NCBI GenBank assembly: GCA_950295325.1
Contig: OX485808.1
Location: 32,697,180-32,761,179, forward strand
DNA from: Polytrichum commune
Lineage: Eukaryota; Streptophyta; Polytrichopsida; Polytrichales; Polytrichaceae
DNA: 64,000 nt
Reading direction: 5' to 3'
Both the position numbers and the translations under genes were made by a program. The notes beneath the pieces were generated by a model that was not told the DNA's origin, did no database searches, and saw only the letters and a program-made list of their open reading frames with translations. The number at the start of each line of letters is the position of its first letter. Positions within the stretch are counted from its first letter, which is position 1. Shown here piece by piece: positions 46,767 through 59,147 of the stretch.

Positions 46767-46925
46767 AAGTTGGCAAGGTCGACATTCATAAGTTAGCTTA
46801 GCTAAAGTTGGGTACTGAAGCATGTGGAATATGCCTCACTCGGGGAGGACCAAGCTTGTGCCTGAAAATCCTTCATAACCCTTAATATATCAAATTTTAA
46901 ATAGTCAATGTTATATCTCACCAAT

Positions 46926-47150
46926 GAATGGGGAGAACCGGCTGCTAGTTATAATTACAAATGAATTGGTTAAGTTTGAGTTATGAACCGGTTAAAGTTC
47001 AAGACTTAATGAGAAGTTATCGGTCATTTTAAAGAATTTAGAGAATCTACCTCAAATTGATAAAGAAAAACTAGAAGATGTCAACATGTAATCGGTTGGA
47101 CTTGGAAAGATTAGGACTTTGATCAGTTATGTCCAAAAATCTCCCCGGAC
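46926..47150 (-). repeat. Small interspersed repeat, GGGGAGA-ended family
   Basis: Begins GGGGAGAACCGGCTG and ends AAAATCTCCCCGGAC, short inverted ends. Shared inner motifs are GAACCGGTTAAAGTTC, GATGTCAACATGTAA and CGGTTGGACTT. Relatives lie at 62835-63048 and inside the inverted segment (47885-48090 and 48257-48387; on the other copy 15953-16075 and 16249-16447). No coding capacity. Confidence 0.7.
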
Positions 47151-47418
47151 ACACCCCACTCAACTAAACCCTAGGCAAAGTGAGCCCTTGGATGGGATGA
47201 TAGACTCCATCCATAGCTCACAATGGAACTCACTCGCTACTCCCAATATTAGAGCTTAATGGTAGATCCCAATTTCATGATGAACCCACTTCACTCATGT
47301 GAAGCTAATTGGCGCCACCTCATTCCCACAAAGAGTGGAGGTGATATCTTACAAAGGAAAATATCCACTTTTTTTAAACATGGACTTGTATATTCATCTC
47401 ACTTCACCATAGCAAAGT

Positions 47419-47633
47419 GGCTACTACATTCATTGATTATCCTTATTAGTGTGTGTTACTATTCGGAAATACTCAGTGCTATAACTATTCAATAAGAATG
47501 TAATATTTTATCAAGCAAAATCATTTATGTTTCATAATGTTTGAACAACCTATTGAACTCCTGAGTAAGACATTATTGCATTGTGTAACTCCGGATAGTA
47601 ACACGCACTAAGTGGGATAATGAGTGTAGTGCC
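47419..47633. mobile_element. MITE (about 215 bp) at the edge of the inverted segment
   Basis: Left end TGGCTACTACATTCATTGAT and right end, inverted, TGGCACTACACTCATTATCC; similarity runs about 45 bases into the element through GTGTTACTATTCGGA. Its right end overlaps the start of the segment shared with 15271-16715, and the other copy keeps the same TGGCACTACA end at 16692. Confidence 0.75.
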
Positions 47634-49060
47634 AGCAAAAAAAACATAGGGCTGATTCAATATTATAAACCAAATTCTACTAATATTGTCCAAGGTGCTC
47701 TACTGCATTTCAGCTTGACAAACCTATATACTCCGCCATCGATCATGCTAGCAACGTCAACAAAAACAGGCTCTGCAAATCAACCATCATTCGGCAAACT
47801 TCACCAACGAAGAGTCTAAATCTGCATGACACCCTAATTGCTCAACTTCCAATAATCTCGCACTCATCAGACACAGACACTACGTCCGGGGAGAACTGAC
47901 AGTTAGTTACAGATGAGCCGGTTGAGTTTGTGATATAACCGGTTGAAGTTCGAGACTTCAGGAGAATTACCGACCATTTAAGAAGAATCTGTAGAATATA
48001 CCTCAAATGAATAAAGCAAAAGCGGAAGATGTCAACATGCAACCGGTTGGATTTAGAATCAATCACTAGGATCTTGACCGACTATGCCACTGGTGTAGTC
48101 TATGTACTCTGTCTACCACTTCTCTATCTGCGCGCATGTTGTTAGAGATTTTTCCTTGTATATATATTGCTGTTTCCTCTTGGACTTCTTGCTCCTTCTT
48201 TGCCTAATGCAATAAGTGTGTTTCTGTGTGCTTCCTCTCATCATGTGTTTGGATCTATGTCCGGGAAAAAGCGGCGGTTAGTTACAGATGAACCGATTGA
48301 GTTTGAGAAATAACCGGTTGAAGTTGGAGACTTCAGGAGAATTCACTAGGATCTTGACCGACTATGCCCAAAAACTTCCCGGGCACTGCACAGACAGATA
48401 CTGATGGTTGATTGTTTTGCACCATGTTCAAATATTGGTAAACCGTTTCTGTCCATGCAAGTGAATGCTACTAGAAATCTGGTGGCTTTCTGATTGCAAG
48501 CTGAGACAATGATGTCACAAGCGGCAATCTGATGACATTCTGAAAACGGGGCAGTTGTGGTTGTCTATGCAAGTGAGCGTGCAGTAATCCGGTGGCAATT
48601 GCAAGGCAAAATGTCTCGAGCTGCAATCAAACTGCTGTTCAGTGTGGATCGATGGTTTCTTCCAATAAAGTTCTTCAGAGGACACTTTCAAAATGGATCT
48701 ATGTAACCATGATCACAAACCAACTATCCTAAATCCCGGAGCGGCCTATGCAAGGCTAGCTTGGCCCACCCATCCTAGTTGGACAAGCTAAAATGCCGGT
48801 TTTAAATTTTCCGACACCACTCTTTGGGTATGGATGACAATTTAAACATGTAGAAAATTTTAAGTGATTTTGTGTTTGGGATTAAACCCATGGTTTCATC
48901 TGCTTTACTTTACGGATAACTCTATTGCTGAGAAGATTAAGTAGTCATTTGCAAGGACAAACAAACGCCACGTTGTGGGAAAGTAGGTAGAGGGATGTGT
49001 CGCCACCCCCTTCTTTTTGGAGAAAGAGTCAGTTGTGTCCAATTACCCTTTGTTTCTCAC
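47611..49060 (-). repeat. 1.45-kb segment, inverted copy of 15271-16715
   Basis: Reverse complement of the first segment with high identity throughout. The flanks beyond TTTGTTTCTCAC on one side and the MITE end on the other differ, so the limits are well set. No coding region is seen inside. Confidence 0.85.
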
Positions 49061-49796
49061 AGGGTGGATGCATGGTTGAGTGGACCAGTTTTCTGGTCAC
49101 AGCTCAGTTTTCAGCATACCACCGTGTCTTGCAAGCTAAGTTCCGTGCAATCCAAATAAGCTATGGTTCTGAAAATTTGGGCTCACAATCCTAACTTCAA
49201 TACTTAGTTAACCCCTTTATTTTTTGGTTGGAATCATTGTTTAAGTTAGTGTCATGGAGTTTTAAAATTAGGGTATGGACTGTCACAAGCAGAACCTCAT
49301 TTGGGATTTAGGTGTTCAGCGTAAAAACAACTATTATTTCTTGTAAGAGTGACTTTGTATGTGATGCGCTGCATTGTAAGGTCCATTGTGCTTTTTTTAA
49401 TTTTTTCATTCTCCATATTAGTATACTACTTATGGACTTCTAAGTACATTGAAACCAGTCAAATTTTTGGAAGTCCATACCATGTGGATAACTATTCATT
49501 TTTGGCTTTTTTTGGGTGGGAACCTACTAATGTACCAATTGTACATGTGGGCTTGCCTTCAGATTTTGATCCACGGTTGTTTCACAACGTCCTTTACTTT
49601 AGGGTTCCCTCTCCCTTAGACTGTAGCACATCAAAAGTAGATGATATTAGTTTGGTCGAAATGGATGAATGTCTCAACATGGACGAGGTTCGCATGCAAC
49701 AGTGGGGTTCCTCGGCAATCCAGCAAACGTCTCTTTTCTTCCGCCACTCACCTGTTTGCCGACCCCCGCCTCTGGTGTGAACAACTCTAGCTGCAG
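49061..49796 (+). other. Upstream region, possible first exon of the transposase-like gene
   Basis: A frame at about 49364-49686 encodes a hydrophobic start and then LVEMDECLNMDE. It could end at the donor GAG|GTTCGC and join in phase 0 to the ATG at 49797, just after CTGCAG. The implied intron is 110 bases. This is only a splice-site fit; no family match supports it. Confidence 0.3.
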
Positions 49797-52700
49797 ATGG
49801 GGAGAGTTAGGGCACGCGAAAGGAGGGCCGGCATTCGTCGCGATGGTCCTGCAGGAAGAGCTGAGCGTGGAGAACACAATGAGGGGGATGTAGACGATGT
49901 TGCGAGGGAGCGACATCGTGAGCGCACAAGAGATCGGCAACGTGAATCACGGCGTAGAAGAAGAGAGGCTGCGAATCCAGGAGCGCGCATCGCCAATGGC
50001 TCCCTGCCTGCCGCCGACCTAGCAGGCGATGACGGTGTGAATCGAAGATTGGTGCGGCGCGATGTTGGGGAGATTTTGGCTTGCGTGGAGAGAAGTTTGG
50101 GAAGACAAAGGCGATCACATCTGCACAAGCGAGCTGTCATGCGAACAATTTGGGAGAGCCCCCTGATAAGGGACCTTTTGCCACCGGAGGCCCAACCGGT
50201 TCCTGCCGAAGTCCACGCACGCGAGGGGATTGTTTCCAGCTTGTGTCAATCATTGTCGGAGGTCAAGACTTCACGAACGAGGGCACAACTTGTTACCAAG
50301 CACGCAATCCTAACAGCCGCCATCACAAATGGTAGCCAGGGCTCTGCTCGTCGAACAGCTCGCTTATTGGGTGTTCACCATCGGAATGTAACAATGGCTG
50401 CCAGCAGGAGAGCCACCATGCTTAGTAATGCGCAGATCCAGTGGACTCTATCTATCTGGAAAACAAGGAGCGATGCCACAAGTGATTTTGTGAAAGACAT
50501 TGTCGGCAATTGGTGGGCTTCACAGACACGGCCTTCACCTAACCGTAAAGAAGTGGTGAGAAAGTGGGTAGCTCCCAAAACCTACGTTCAACACCATGCT
50601 CAATACCTGTTGGAGTCACTGGTGAGTACTCTTCTTCCGTTGATTTTATGGTATTTGTTGTATGTAGTCGTTGCGATCGATTATAACATTGAAATGCGCT
50701 TTGATGAAAATCTCCTCTTTTTTCATCTCTCCAACCAGCTGCAACAACTGCGACTTCGTGTTTGTCGAGCCCTCTGCTTGTTCAGGGGTATGCGCCCAAT
50801 CCGTTCCACAGTAATCAAAGTTATCAACCGGGCTTATCTAAAACTCAGTGGTAGTTAAGGGGATGAATTCAAGAAAATGAAGTCGTTATCGAAACCATCG
50901 TGACCTGACGGCAGATACTACTTCTACTCGTTAATCACCAAGAGCTCAAAACTTAACCTAGAATTGGAAGAGAAAGTGATCGAATTGAGGTTGGCAGATA
51001 GAAGCTTACATAATTGTAGCCAGTTCGACCTCGTATATGGCAGCCGCAGCTGAGGCATAATTCAAGCCTTGCAGGATGATCGGCCCTCGCGATTTTGGAT
51101 TCAGGTATGAAGGGGGATAGGGCATCCCCCTTTTTTGAATTGCGTGCACATAACCATGAACAATTGTCCGATTGATTGAACTAAGATTAATTGAAGTGTC
51201 TAATTCGGTTGCTAATCTTAATTGCACACCTCTATTTCAAGTGGTGTGTGGGCCGGTTTGGCTCCAAGAACAGATGAGCACAAGAATCTTCACTTTGACC
51301 CAGACTAAAATACTCATATGAGCTCCAAAGATTATGAGGGTTGTGGCTATGACCTTCATTTGGAATCGCTAACCATCGCATCCTAGTCATTTTTTTAATA
51401 TCCTAGGAGAAGTGTGCTACTCGGAAAAAGTGAGTAGTTAAGACCCATCAACCTTCAGCAGGTTTTTCCAGCAGAAGAGAGTTTTTTTCTGTAAAGATTT
51501 AATTAATGAGTATGTCTGCGACCGTGCGGCCGTTGCAGAACCTTCCGGTTGGGTTTAGGCATGGTATGAAATGATGTGTATTCTTTCTCCAACGTTTTAG
51601 TGGTGTGTGATAACGTCATATATTTAAATTGCATTTAATTGATAGATCCACAAGCAAATGCTTTTTTGGAGATTAAAACCTTCACAAACACTTACTTTTC
51701 TATTTGCCGAGTGAGGGGATTCTTATCCCATAAAACTTAGTCTTATTCTCGGGAGGTCTGAGGCATCGGCCTGTTACTGATTTTGTTTAGTGTTTGCAGA
51801 TGGCATTCTACATGCGGTTTAGGGAGGCTCATCCACATGTTGTTGTTGGTAAGCGGATCTTTGATTCACTGCAACCATATTGGGTGAAAAAACTAGAGGA
51901 CAAAAATGTTTGTTGCTGTATCTACCATGTTGAAATGGAAGAGTTACTTTCTGCATTTAATCAGCTGCGATCTAAATCTGGGATACATAGCAAAGGTGAA
52001 TGCGCATGCCACTGTGAGGTTTGTTTAAGTGAATCAAATGTGGACCACTGTGTTGCTGGAGTGTTCATTTATCCAGGACTGACAGCCATATCAGAGGCAG
52101 TGTTGTGCCCTAAGCTTCCTAACGCGGTGTGGCATTCAAAGGATTGTCTGTTTGGTGATTGTTTGAGCTGCGGCATTGACATTCTCCCATTATGTCCTAC
52201 TGAAGAGGACGGTCTCTCTCCAAGTACTGTGCAATGGAAACATTACGAGATGCAGTCAATACTCACAAAGAAGGGTCAAGAGAGGAAGAAATTGCAGCTT
52301 CTTTACAAAGAGACAACATCACGTGAGCTAATCGACTACCTCAAACCAAAGCTGCAATTCTTTGTGCGCCATACTTTTGTGGCCAGGTGGGAAGACGACC
52401 AATTCAGGACATGCTTAAGGACAGCCCCTTCAGACACAATGGTGTCTGTGATTGACTATGCTGAGAACTACTCCTTTGAGGTACAGAATGAAGTCCAATC
52501 TATGCATTGGCATAGCTACCAGATGACCATTCTTGTGCATATCACATATGTAAGAAATCCTAACCCAGATGTAGACGATGAGAGCACTAGGAATATCACA
52601 ACCTACCACTTCTACATTTCTGATGATATGAAACATGATAGCTATTTCGTGCAACACTGCCTTTTGATGCATTGGGAGAGTGTTGTTCAAGGAGGTTTTA

Positions 52701-53695
52701 GGCCCAAGCATCATTGGATTTGGTCTGATGGTTGTGCAAGTCAATTCAAAAGCCGTGTGCCGTGGTACTTTGTATCTCGGTATCCGGAGATTACGGGTGG
52801 TTGTTCGTGCACTTGGTCTTTTTTTGGAACAGGTCATGGGAAAGGTCCACATGATGGAGCCGGTGCTGTCCTCAAGCGCTACATCAGAACAGCCCAGTTG
52901 GACATCAACGGACCGAAGCTACAATGTGCTGAGCATGTTGTGGGGTTCTTGCGGAAAGAGCTCAGTGACCGCCCCAACACGGTTTACGGCGATAGGAGGC
53001 CCGTAAACAGAAATTTTTGGCACGTCTTGCAAGGTGATGTGGATAGGGAACATGAATATGACTGTGAGCCAATACCTGGATGCAGGGATTTTCATTTTGT
53101 CCGTTCTATTGGCAGCATGGAGGTCGGCAAGTTGCTAAAGCGTGGTTTGGCATGTTTTTGTTTCTCTTGTATTCAAGGGAACTGGGAGGGCTGTGAAAAC
53201 CGGGCTTGGGCCGGTGATTGGATGCTGGAGGTGCTAGTTCCCTTTAATTCTGCGTATGTCCGAAATGTCCAGCTGCAGGAGTTCAATGCCGATGATTGGC
53301 ATGATGTCGGGGTTAATGGAAATTACTTTGCGTCCATATTGGAATTGGGAGACAATTTTGCGGTTGCTGCCTCTCCTGATAACGAAGAGAATGTTGACTT
53401 CTATGTTCTGGTATGCACTAGAAAAGCTTATACTTGCAAGACTGCTTTCGTTTGCAAGTGGGGTGAGGAATTCATACCAGGGGACTCATTGATTGAGGGG
53501 TTGTACTACCAGAAATATGGTTTGGGGGTTGATACATACGTCCTTTTGAGGAAGTCTCAGAAAGCCCACATACTAGCGGAGCATGTTTGTGCTGTGAAAT
53601 TTCCTATGTTGCTCGGCGATCATCGGGTCTCTGGGAATGACCCGGTCTACAAGCTGCAGAGAAAAGTAGAGGAGGCCATCCTAGAGCAGGCTTAG
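49797..53695 (+). CDS. DDE/RNase H-like transposase-type protein, two exons, 906 residues
   Basis: Exon 1 is 49797-50621 and exon 2 is 51800-53695; the intron starts GTGAGT, ends TTTGCAG and is in phase 0. The start may lie further upstream. Residues 1-70 are Arg-rich. Residues 170-275 look like a helix-turn-helix region (ARLLGVHHRNVTMAASRR, RPSPNRKEVVRKWVAPKTYV). Exon 2 continues with MAFYMRFREAHPHVVVGKRI, a Cys/His cluster (CACHCEVC), then YISDDMKHDSYF, WSDGCASQFKSR near 52730 and GTGHGKGPHDGAGAVLKR near 52850. The last three match a large uncharacterised family in animals, algae and mosses with the signature SDG...HGKG..DG, which I take as an RNase H-fold transposase core. No stop or shift is visible. 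I could not find terminal inverted repeats, so a domesticated host gene is possible. Confidence 0.7.
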
Positions 53696-54227
53696 AATCA
53701 TAAGTGTACCATTTCATTCTTAGCTCAAAATTTCATAAATTTTGCCAAGTTTCAGATGTCCCCGCTTGCATTCTCTGCTTTCAACTGCACTCTAACCTGG
53801 TTTTGATGAGCCTCTCTGATGGTATGATTTTGATGATGAGTAGCTGAGAAACAAGACTAGCCAAGTGCATAAACGCTGCATACCATCTGCTCATTTCTGT
53901 GGTGATTTTTTGATTTTAATTCAACTACAAAGGAGCACTACTTTGAGGTACTATGGAGATGCATATCATCTCCATCTTGGGATCACAAACAGTAATAGTT
54001 ATTTGGACCATAACGAAAAAGATATTGTGGAGTGTTGTGGTTGTGGAATAACACATCCACATGCTCACAGATAGGTACTCAACCCATTTGGAGAGTTGAT
54101 CCTACGGTGGACCCTATGTTTCGCTGTCTTCAAATCATTCTCTTTGGTCTTCTATTGTACCTGCACTTCCTTAAGAGAGCTTTTGCTTTCAAGCATTGTA
54201 CACCAAACATTGTGCCTTTCTTTGTAG
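53696..54227. other. Spacer, 3' flank of the transposase-like gene
   Basis: No coding family recognised. Directly beyond it the aspartyl-tRNA synthetase fragments begin at an AG acceptor. Confidence 0.45.
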
Positions 54228-55032
54228 GTTCTGCATGTGCTTGAGACAGTATTTCTTGCTATTTTCGACAGTATAACTGAGAAATGTGTGAAGCAGTTGA
54301 AGGCCATTAATGATCAGTATCCATTTGGCATATTTTAATTGTCTTCAAGTTTGATCTACACCATGCTCTATGAATATTTGGCATTGTAGGAAGGTGCTTC
54401 CTAATCTATTATGACCATGAAGAAGTGGCTAACTCAGTGTGGTCTAAACTGATTGCAGTACCTGCGAAAGACTTTGAGGCTCACTTTTGAGGAATATGAT
54501 TTCAGGCTTGGGTTGTGAGTTGCGAACCTTACCAGTTTATCTCTCCTAGTACTTCAATTTAATGACTGACACAATCCGGATACAGGAAGCAGGCGTCAAG
54601 GTGGATCCCATGGCAGATTTCAATACTGAAACAAAGAAAACACTTGGCAAGATTGTGAAAGAGAAGTAAGATGCTCAAACTACCATGTGTCGTTGTAAAA
54701 CCACATCCTTTATGTTCAAACTTTCTCATATGAATGTAGTTGGGTACAAAGCAATTGCAAGCTTCCCTCAGTTGTATTTAATTGGTACATTGTATTGCAA
54801 GTGGATAGTCCTTGATAAGTATGAGAGTTTCGAGGCGATATCCATTTCTACCTCCTGAGTTCCTAAATTTATATTGCTCATCCTCGCTCATAGAACAAAG
54901 TTGCTTGTCACCACAGGTATCAAACTGATTTCTATGTACTACACGGGTATCCTTCAGCTGTCAGACCATTTTACACAATGCCCTGTTTTGATGATAAAAG
55001 ATACAGCAACTCCTTTGATGTTTTCATTCGAG
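54228..55032 (+). pseudogene. Aspartyl-tRNA synthetase (cytosolic) fragment, four exons
   Basis: Exon pieces: 54228-54328 (VLHVLETVFLAIFDSITEKC, VKQLKAINDQYPF), about 54459-54493 (YLRKTLRLTFEE), 54585-54665 (EAGVKVDPMADFNTETKKTL, GKIVKEK) and 54917-55032 ([39 protein letters not shown]). They follow the order of eukaryotic cytosolic AspRS between motifs 1-2 and the active-site region. The first two exons have lost their normal donors and GIQMLK is missing between exons 2 and 3. Earlier and later parts of the enzyme are absent: upstream is the transposase-like gene, downstream the reverse transcriptase. It is either a captured fragment or the ruin of a host gene broken by insertions. Confidence 0.85.
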
Positions 55033-55176
55033 GTGAGACTCATGCTTATTTGTGTTTATGGTTCTTTAAAACAATCTTACTTCATTGGCATATCATGAAG
55101 CTATATAGCACGTGACAAGAACACGGATAGAACCGGGATAGTACACGTAAACTACTGTAGTAGAGCACTTGAATGG

Positions 55177-57066
55177 GTGAATATGAAGCAATTATTCTCC
55201 GAAGTGTTCACTCATTTTTCAGTACCTCATTTTATACCTCTGTTGCTTAACATTATGTTCGCATGGAATTTTTTACCTAATGTCTCCAGATTTTGCTACA
55301 AACCTGCTCTAGTGTTCAAAGATTTCAATGTGAGTTATCTCATGAATGATTCACATGAGTGTATTTGTAACAGTTCCAAGAGACTGATACAATTTCTAGA
55401 CCCGGATACTATGAATGAAAACAACAATGATCCAAGGGCACATGTGCGCACTATGGATACAAAAATAATCCACCACCATGGATTAAGGGAAGCAATAACC
55501 TTAGGGTTAAATCATATACCACTAAGAAATACTAACGTACGTGAGGCGGTCCAAGTGGTAGTGGATACTTTTGGACAGGTTTGTCAACTTTTGAAAGCGG
55601 ACGAATACCTTAACGTGGAACTTGCATCTATGATGGTTCGTACGATGTCAAGAGACAAGTTATTATCAACCATGAAGGAAAATCTATTTGGTTTCAGGTA
55701 TTCCAAACCATACCTTTTTTCTGACAAGGCAGTGGATAATGAATTGTCTTGGCTATTGAAGCATGTATTCATATCGGGACTAGATAAAGCGTCTAGTAAT
55801 GCATGTTTCATATGTATATGTCACATAAGACACCAAGCATTACTTAGACTCAATAGTCTTGACTTTGAACCATGTAAGCATAATAACTTATGGGACTCCA
55901 TAGAGAATGTTACGGACAAGATTAAGAAGGAATTGAAATCCATCTTACCGGAACTACCCATATATGAGGAAGAACTTCCCTATATTATGGCAATATACAA
56001 ATTCCACAAAAAGAAATATAGATGGATTTCCAATGCGTTTGGAACAATCTATGTAAATATTGCCACACTCCTTACCATTTCAACTATGGCATTACTTGAA
56101 GAGGTCAAGGAATGGGCAAATACCACGGTTAAAGGATATACTAACTTCCTTGGTATAGATACATCAATCTATTGGATCATTGATTCAATTACAGATTTCA
56201 CCCTGAATATTCCTGATATGATCAACAACATATATGTTGCTGATATAACCAGATGCTTTGAGTCTATCCCAATTTCGGGTAAAGATACACTTTATGATGT
56301 TATGGAGTTTATAACTCACATTGGTATAACCAATATGAGACGAAAACATCCTAGATCGGAACAATTCCTTTGGGTCAAAACTAATGACAAAGGAATTACT
56401 ACTAAAGCGGTATGGGCATCTACATGCCCTAGACATGGTGAATGGTTCCCAATACCAATCACTAAGTTCTTGCAAATCCATAAATGGTTGACTACAAACT
56501 GTTATGTACGACTGGGTGACCAAGTATGAAAACAAGTACTTGGCATACCTATGGGATTTTCATGCTCACCACTTTGGTGCAACTTATATCTCTTATCATA
56601 CGAGATAAGATTCATCCAAAGATTGGCAAGACTTGGACAAATTGAACTCATGTCCAAATTCAAGTATGCGTTTCGGTATATTGATGATTTATGTTGGCTT
56701 AATGTAGGGGAGGCTAACCTATTCCTCAATCCTACACAACCCAGACACATGGATAATCCGTTTTGGATTTACCCATTGGATATTATTGAAATCAAAACCG
56801 AGGTCTCTCAGTTTTCCGAAAACCATCCACAGTCTGGCATCAAGGCACATTTCATGAATGTCCTCATTACCGTTACAAATGAGAATTCTGGTATGTTCAC
56901 CATGCAGAAGTTCGATAAACGACGTGAACTACCCTTTAGATACTCGCAGTTTATAAAATTCAAATCGAACAGACCAGTTAAGCAGACTTACAATGTGGTA
57001 ATTTCCCAAACGGTACCCATACTGTACCTGTCAAACAACCCTGGCGTAGCTATGCAAGAGATATAG
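55177..57066 (+). mobile_element. Reverse transcriptase of an unclassified non-LTR or Penelope-like retroelement
   Basis: The frame encodes a large RT: KYRWISNAFGTIYVNIATLL, VADITRCFESIPISGKD (motif A with the catalytic D), GIPMGFSCSPLWCNLYLLSYE split in two parts (motif B), FRYIDDLCWLN (motif C) and KFDKRRELPFRYSQFIKF. I know this lineage from algae, mosses and oomycetes as abundant uncharacterised RTs; its GIPMG and YIDD motifs recall Penelope-like and some non-LTR enzymes. No RNase H, integrase or LTR is seen. The region looks interrupted about once and then decays after 57066, so it is a recent but probably dead copy. An endonuclease is not visible, though upstream parts may be missing. 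Confidence 0.75.
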
Positions 57067-58837
57067 GCTCTGTTCAATGTACTCTCAGCTAATGGCTTTC
57101 GCAGTACTAAACTACAACAAATCGTGATAAAGTTCCTGACTAGCAACCATTTTCCTGCCTTGAGGTTTGATAAGGACCATCTTCTGCAACTGCTGCAAGG
57201 TATGTAACTACCTCTACTATTTACAGTATTTCATAAAGGGAGTATTCACAGTTGTATACTACAAATTGACATATACAATTCTCACGAGAGTTAGGGAGAA
57301 AATAAATAGGGGGACTGGTTTGCATACCGTGAGTGGATGCATAACCAGCATCCATTCCTAAATAATACGAGATATGACCTACCAGGGGTATGGTGGAGGG
57401 TCTCTCTCTCTCTCTCCCTTTCTAGTTCTTGATTTAAACCAAGTGTTAGCTCTAGGACCATGAACCCTCATTTTATACACCTTGCAAATACTTCATTTTT
57501 TGTTATAAATATAATAATAAAAAAGAAGGACGATGAGTCATGAAATATATCTTATATACACATGGAAAGCAAATGTAATTACCATGTGAATTAAGTTTTC
57601 ATGAGTATGGATGAATGGAACAAAGTAACCAGGGCTAAGGACGTGAAGCACGTTTTTAACCCATGGTGAACTTAGGGTTGGCAGAACTTACCACGGGTAA
57701 GATCTTCAATATAAACCCTCAAACCCTAAAGGAGGCTCTTTTTTACCATTCACACAAGAGCTTGGTGCGGTAACTTAGCACACACTTACTGGGATACTAG
57801 ATACGTGTGTTAAGGAGAGGATACTAGAGCTATTCACCAAGCGGAGTATTCTACTTGTGGTGATACACTCATGGCTAAGGAACAGGTTTGAACACCCATT
57901 TGACATTGTGTAATGAGTGTTACCATTTGAAGTACTATTATGCATTTGATGTAAGTTTTATGTGTGCGACATGGATAACAACTGGGTTCTGCTGCTATTT
58001 ACCTCGTGTACGTAACTAATCCTCAATTATTTGTTGGTTGGTTGCATGGGCACAGGTGAGGCAGACCCTTCACACTCTCAATACAATGATGTATTGTGAC
58101 TATGACATATTATGCATTTCTTTTGGCTAAGACTACTAGGCATATACCCTGGTATGTATTCCATATGTATAGTAGGTAGGTTACTTATATGTTGGAGCAA
58201 GGCATGAGGATAGGTGATTAAATCTACCAAGGTATGGAATAGTCAGCCACAGTTTGTTATCAGTACATATGAACAATATATGAATACTGAAACCCTAAGT
58301 ATAATACAAATACTTATGAGGCACAGTATGACATGAAATAGCATGTTTATGTTGATTACATACAATTAGACATGGATACAAACACTATGCATTGTGCATT
58401 GTTAGCATTAAGGTACTGTATAGGAAAGGTATGGTTTGAAAGACTGAGTGGTAAGAGGGTTCCCACCCACCCACCCTTGCAAAGCAGTGAGGAAGATGTT
58501 GAAGGATTAAGCCTCTGAAAAGAGGAAGTTCAAGCTTTGCATAAAGCATTGAAAAGTCAGCTCTCTCTTATTCTCTCTAATTAGTTCCACTTCAGTGTCC
58601 AAGGGTGAAGAGTACTCTCTCATTCATGCCAAGCTCCAGTGGACTACCATTCCTCTTCTCCCCCTAATTAGTTCCCTGAGGACTAGATTTTTCAGTCCTC
58701 AATCGTCACAGCCACTAACCGAATTGATGAACAGTTATTGTTTGAAGAAGAACCTGACTGAGTGATGACTTGCATTTCTACATGAAATGTGCACTGAAAT
58801 GTGCAGCTCACAAAGTAAATCAACAAAACATCTCTCC
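57067..58837. other. No gene recognised
   Basis: The first 100 bases still resemble the tail of the reverse transcriptase frame. A CT repeat lies at about 57401-57417. The rest is AT-rich DNA with no family match. Confidence 0.5.
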
Positions 58838-59085
58838 CAAGCAGGTCATCTTCAAAATTGCCCAACATTGACAGGCAGTATTTCATTATCAAAATGGCCC
58901 AACATCATAGGCAATGTATCATTGTCAAAATTGCCCAACATCATAGGCAGTAAGTCATTATCAAAATTGCCCAACATCATAGGCAGTAAGTCGTTATCAA
59001 AATTGCTATACATCAAGGAAGCAAGTCATTCATGCATTTGCCCAACATATATCAAGGCAGCAGGTCATTCTCAAGGCATCTCGAA
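58838..59085 (+). repeat. 36-bp minisatellite, about five to six units
   Basis: The unit is close to GCCCAACATCATAGGCAGTA plus AGTCATTATCAAAATT. It is 36 bases, so it keeps one reading frame; in that frame it reads LPNIIGSKSLSK. The last units diverge. It lies just beyond the 3' end of the minus-strand RING gene. Confidence 0.85.
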
Positions 59086-59147
59086 CTCCGTAAAACGGCC
59101 CAACATCCTAGGCTAGATGATGTGTACAGGATGACCCCCCCAAACAA

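Noticed and set aside
49364-49686. A separate membrane protein gene upstream of the transposase-like gene
   Set aside because: The hydrophobic stretch is short and low in complexity; it is better kept as a possible first exon only.
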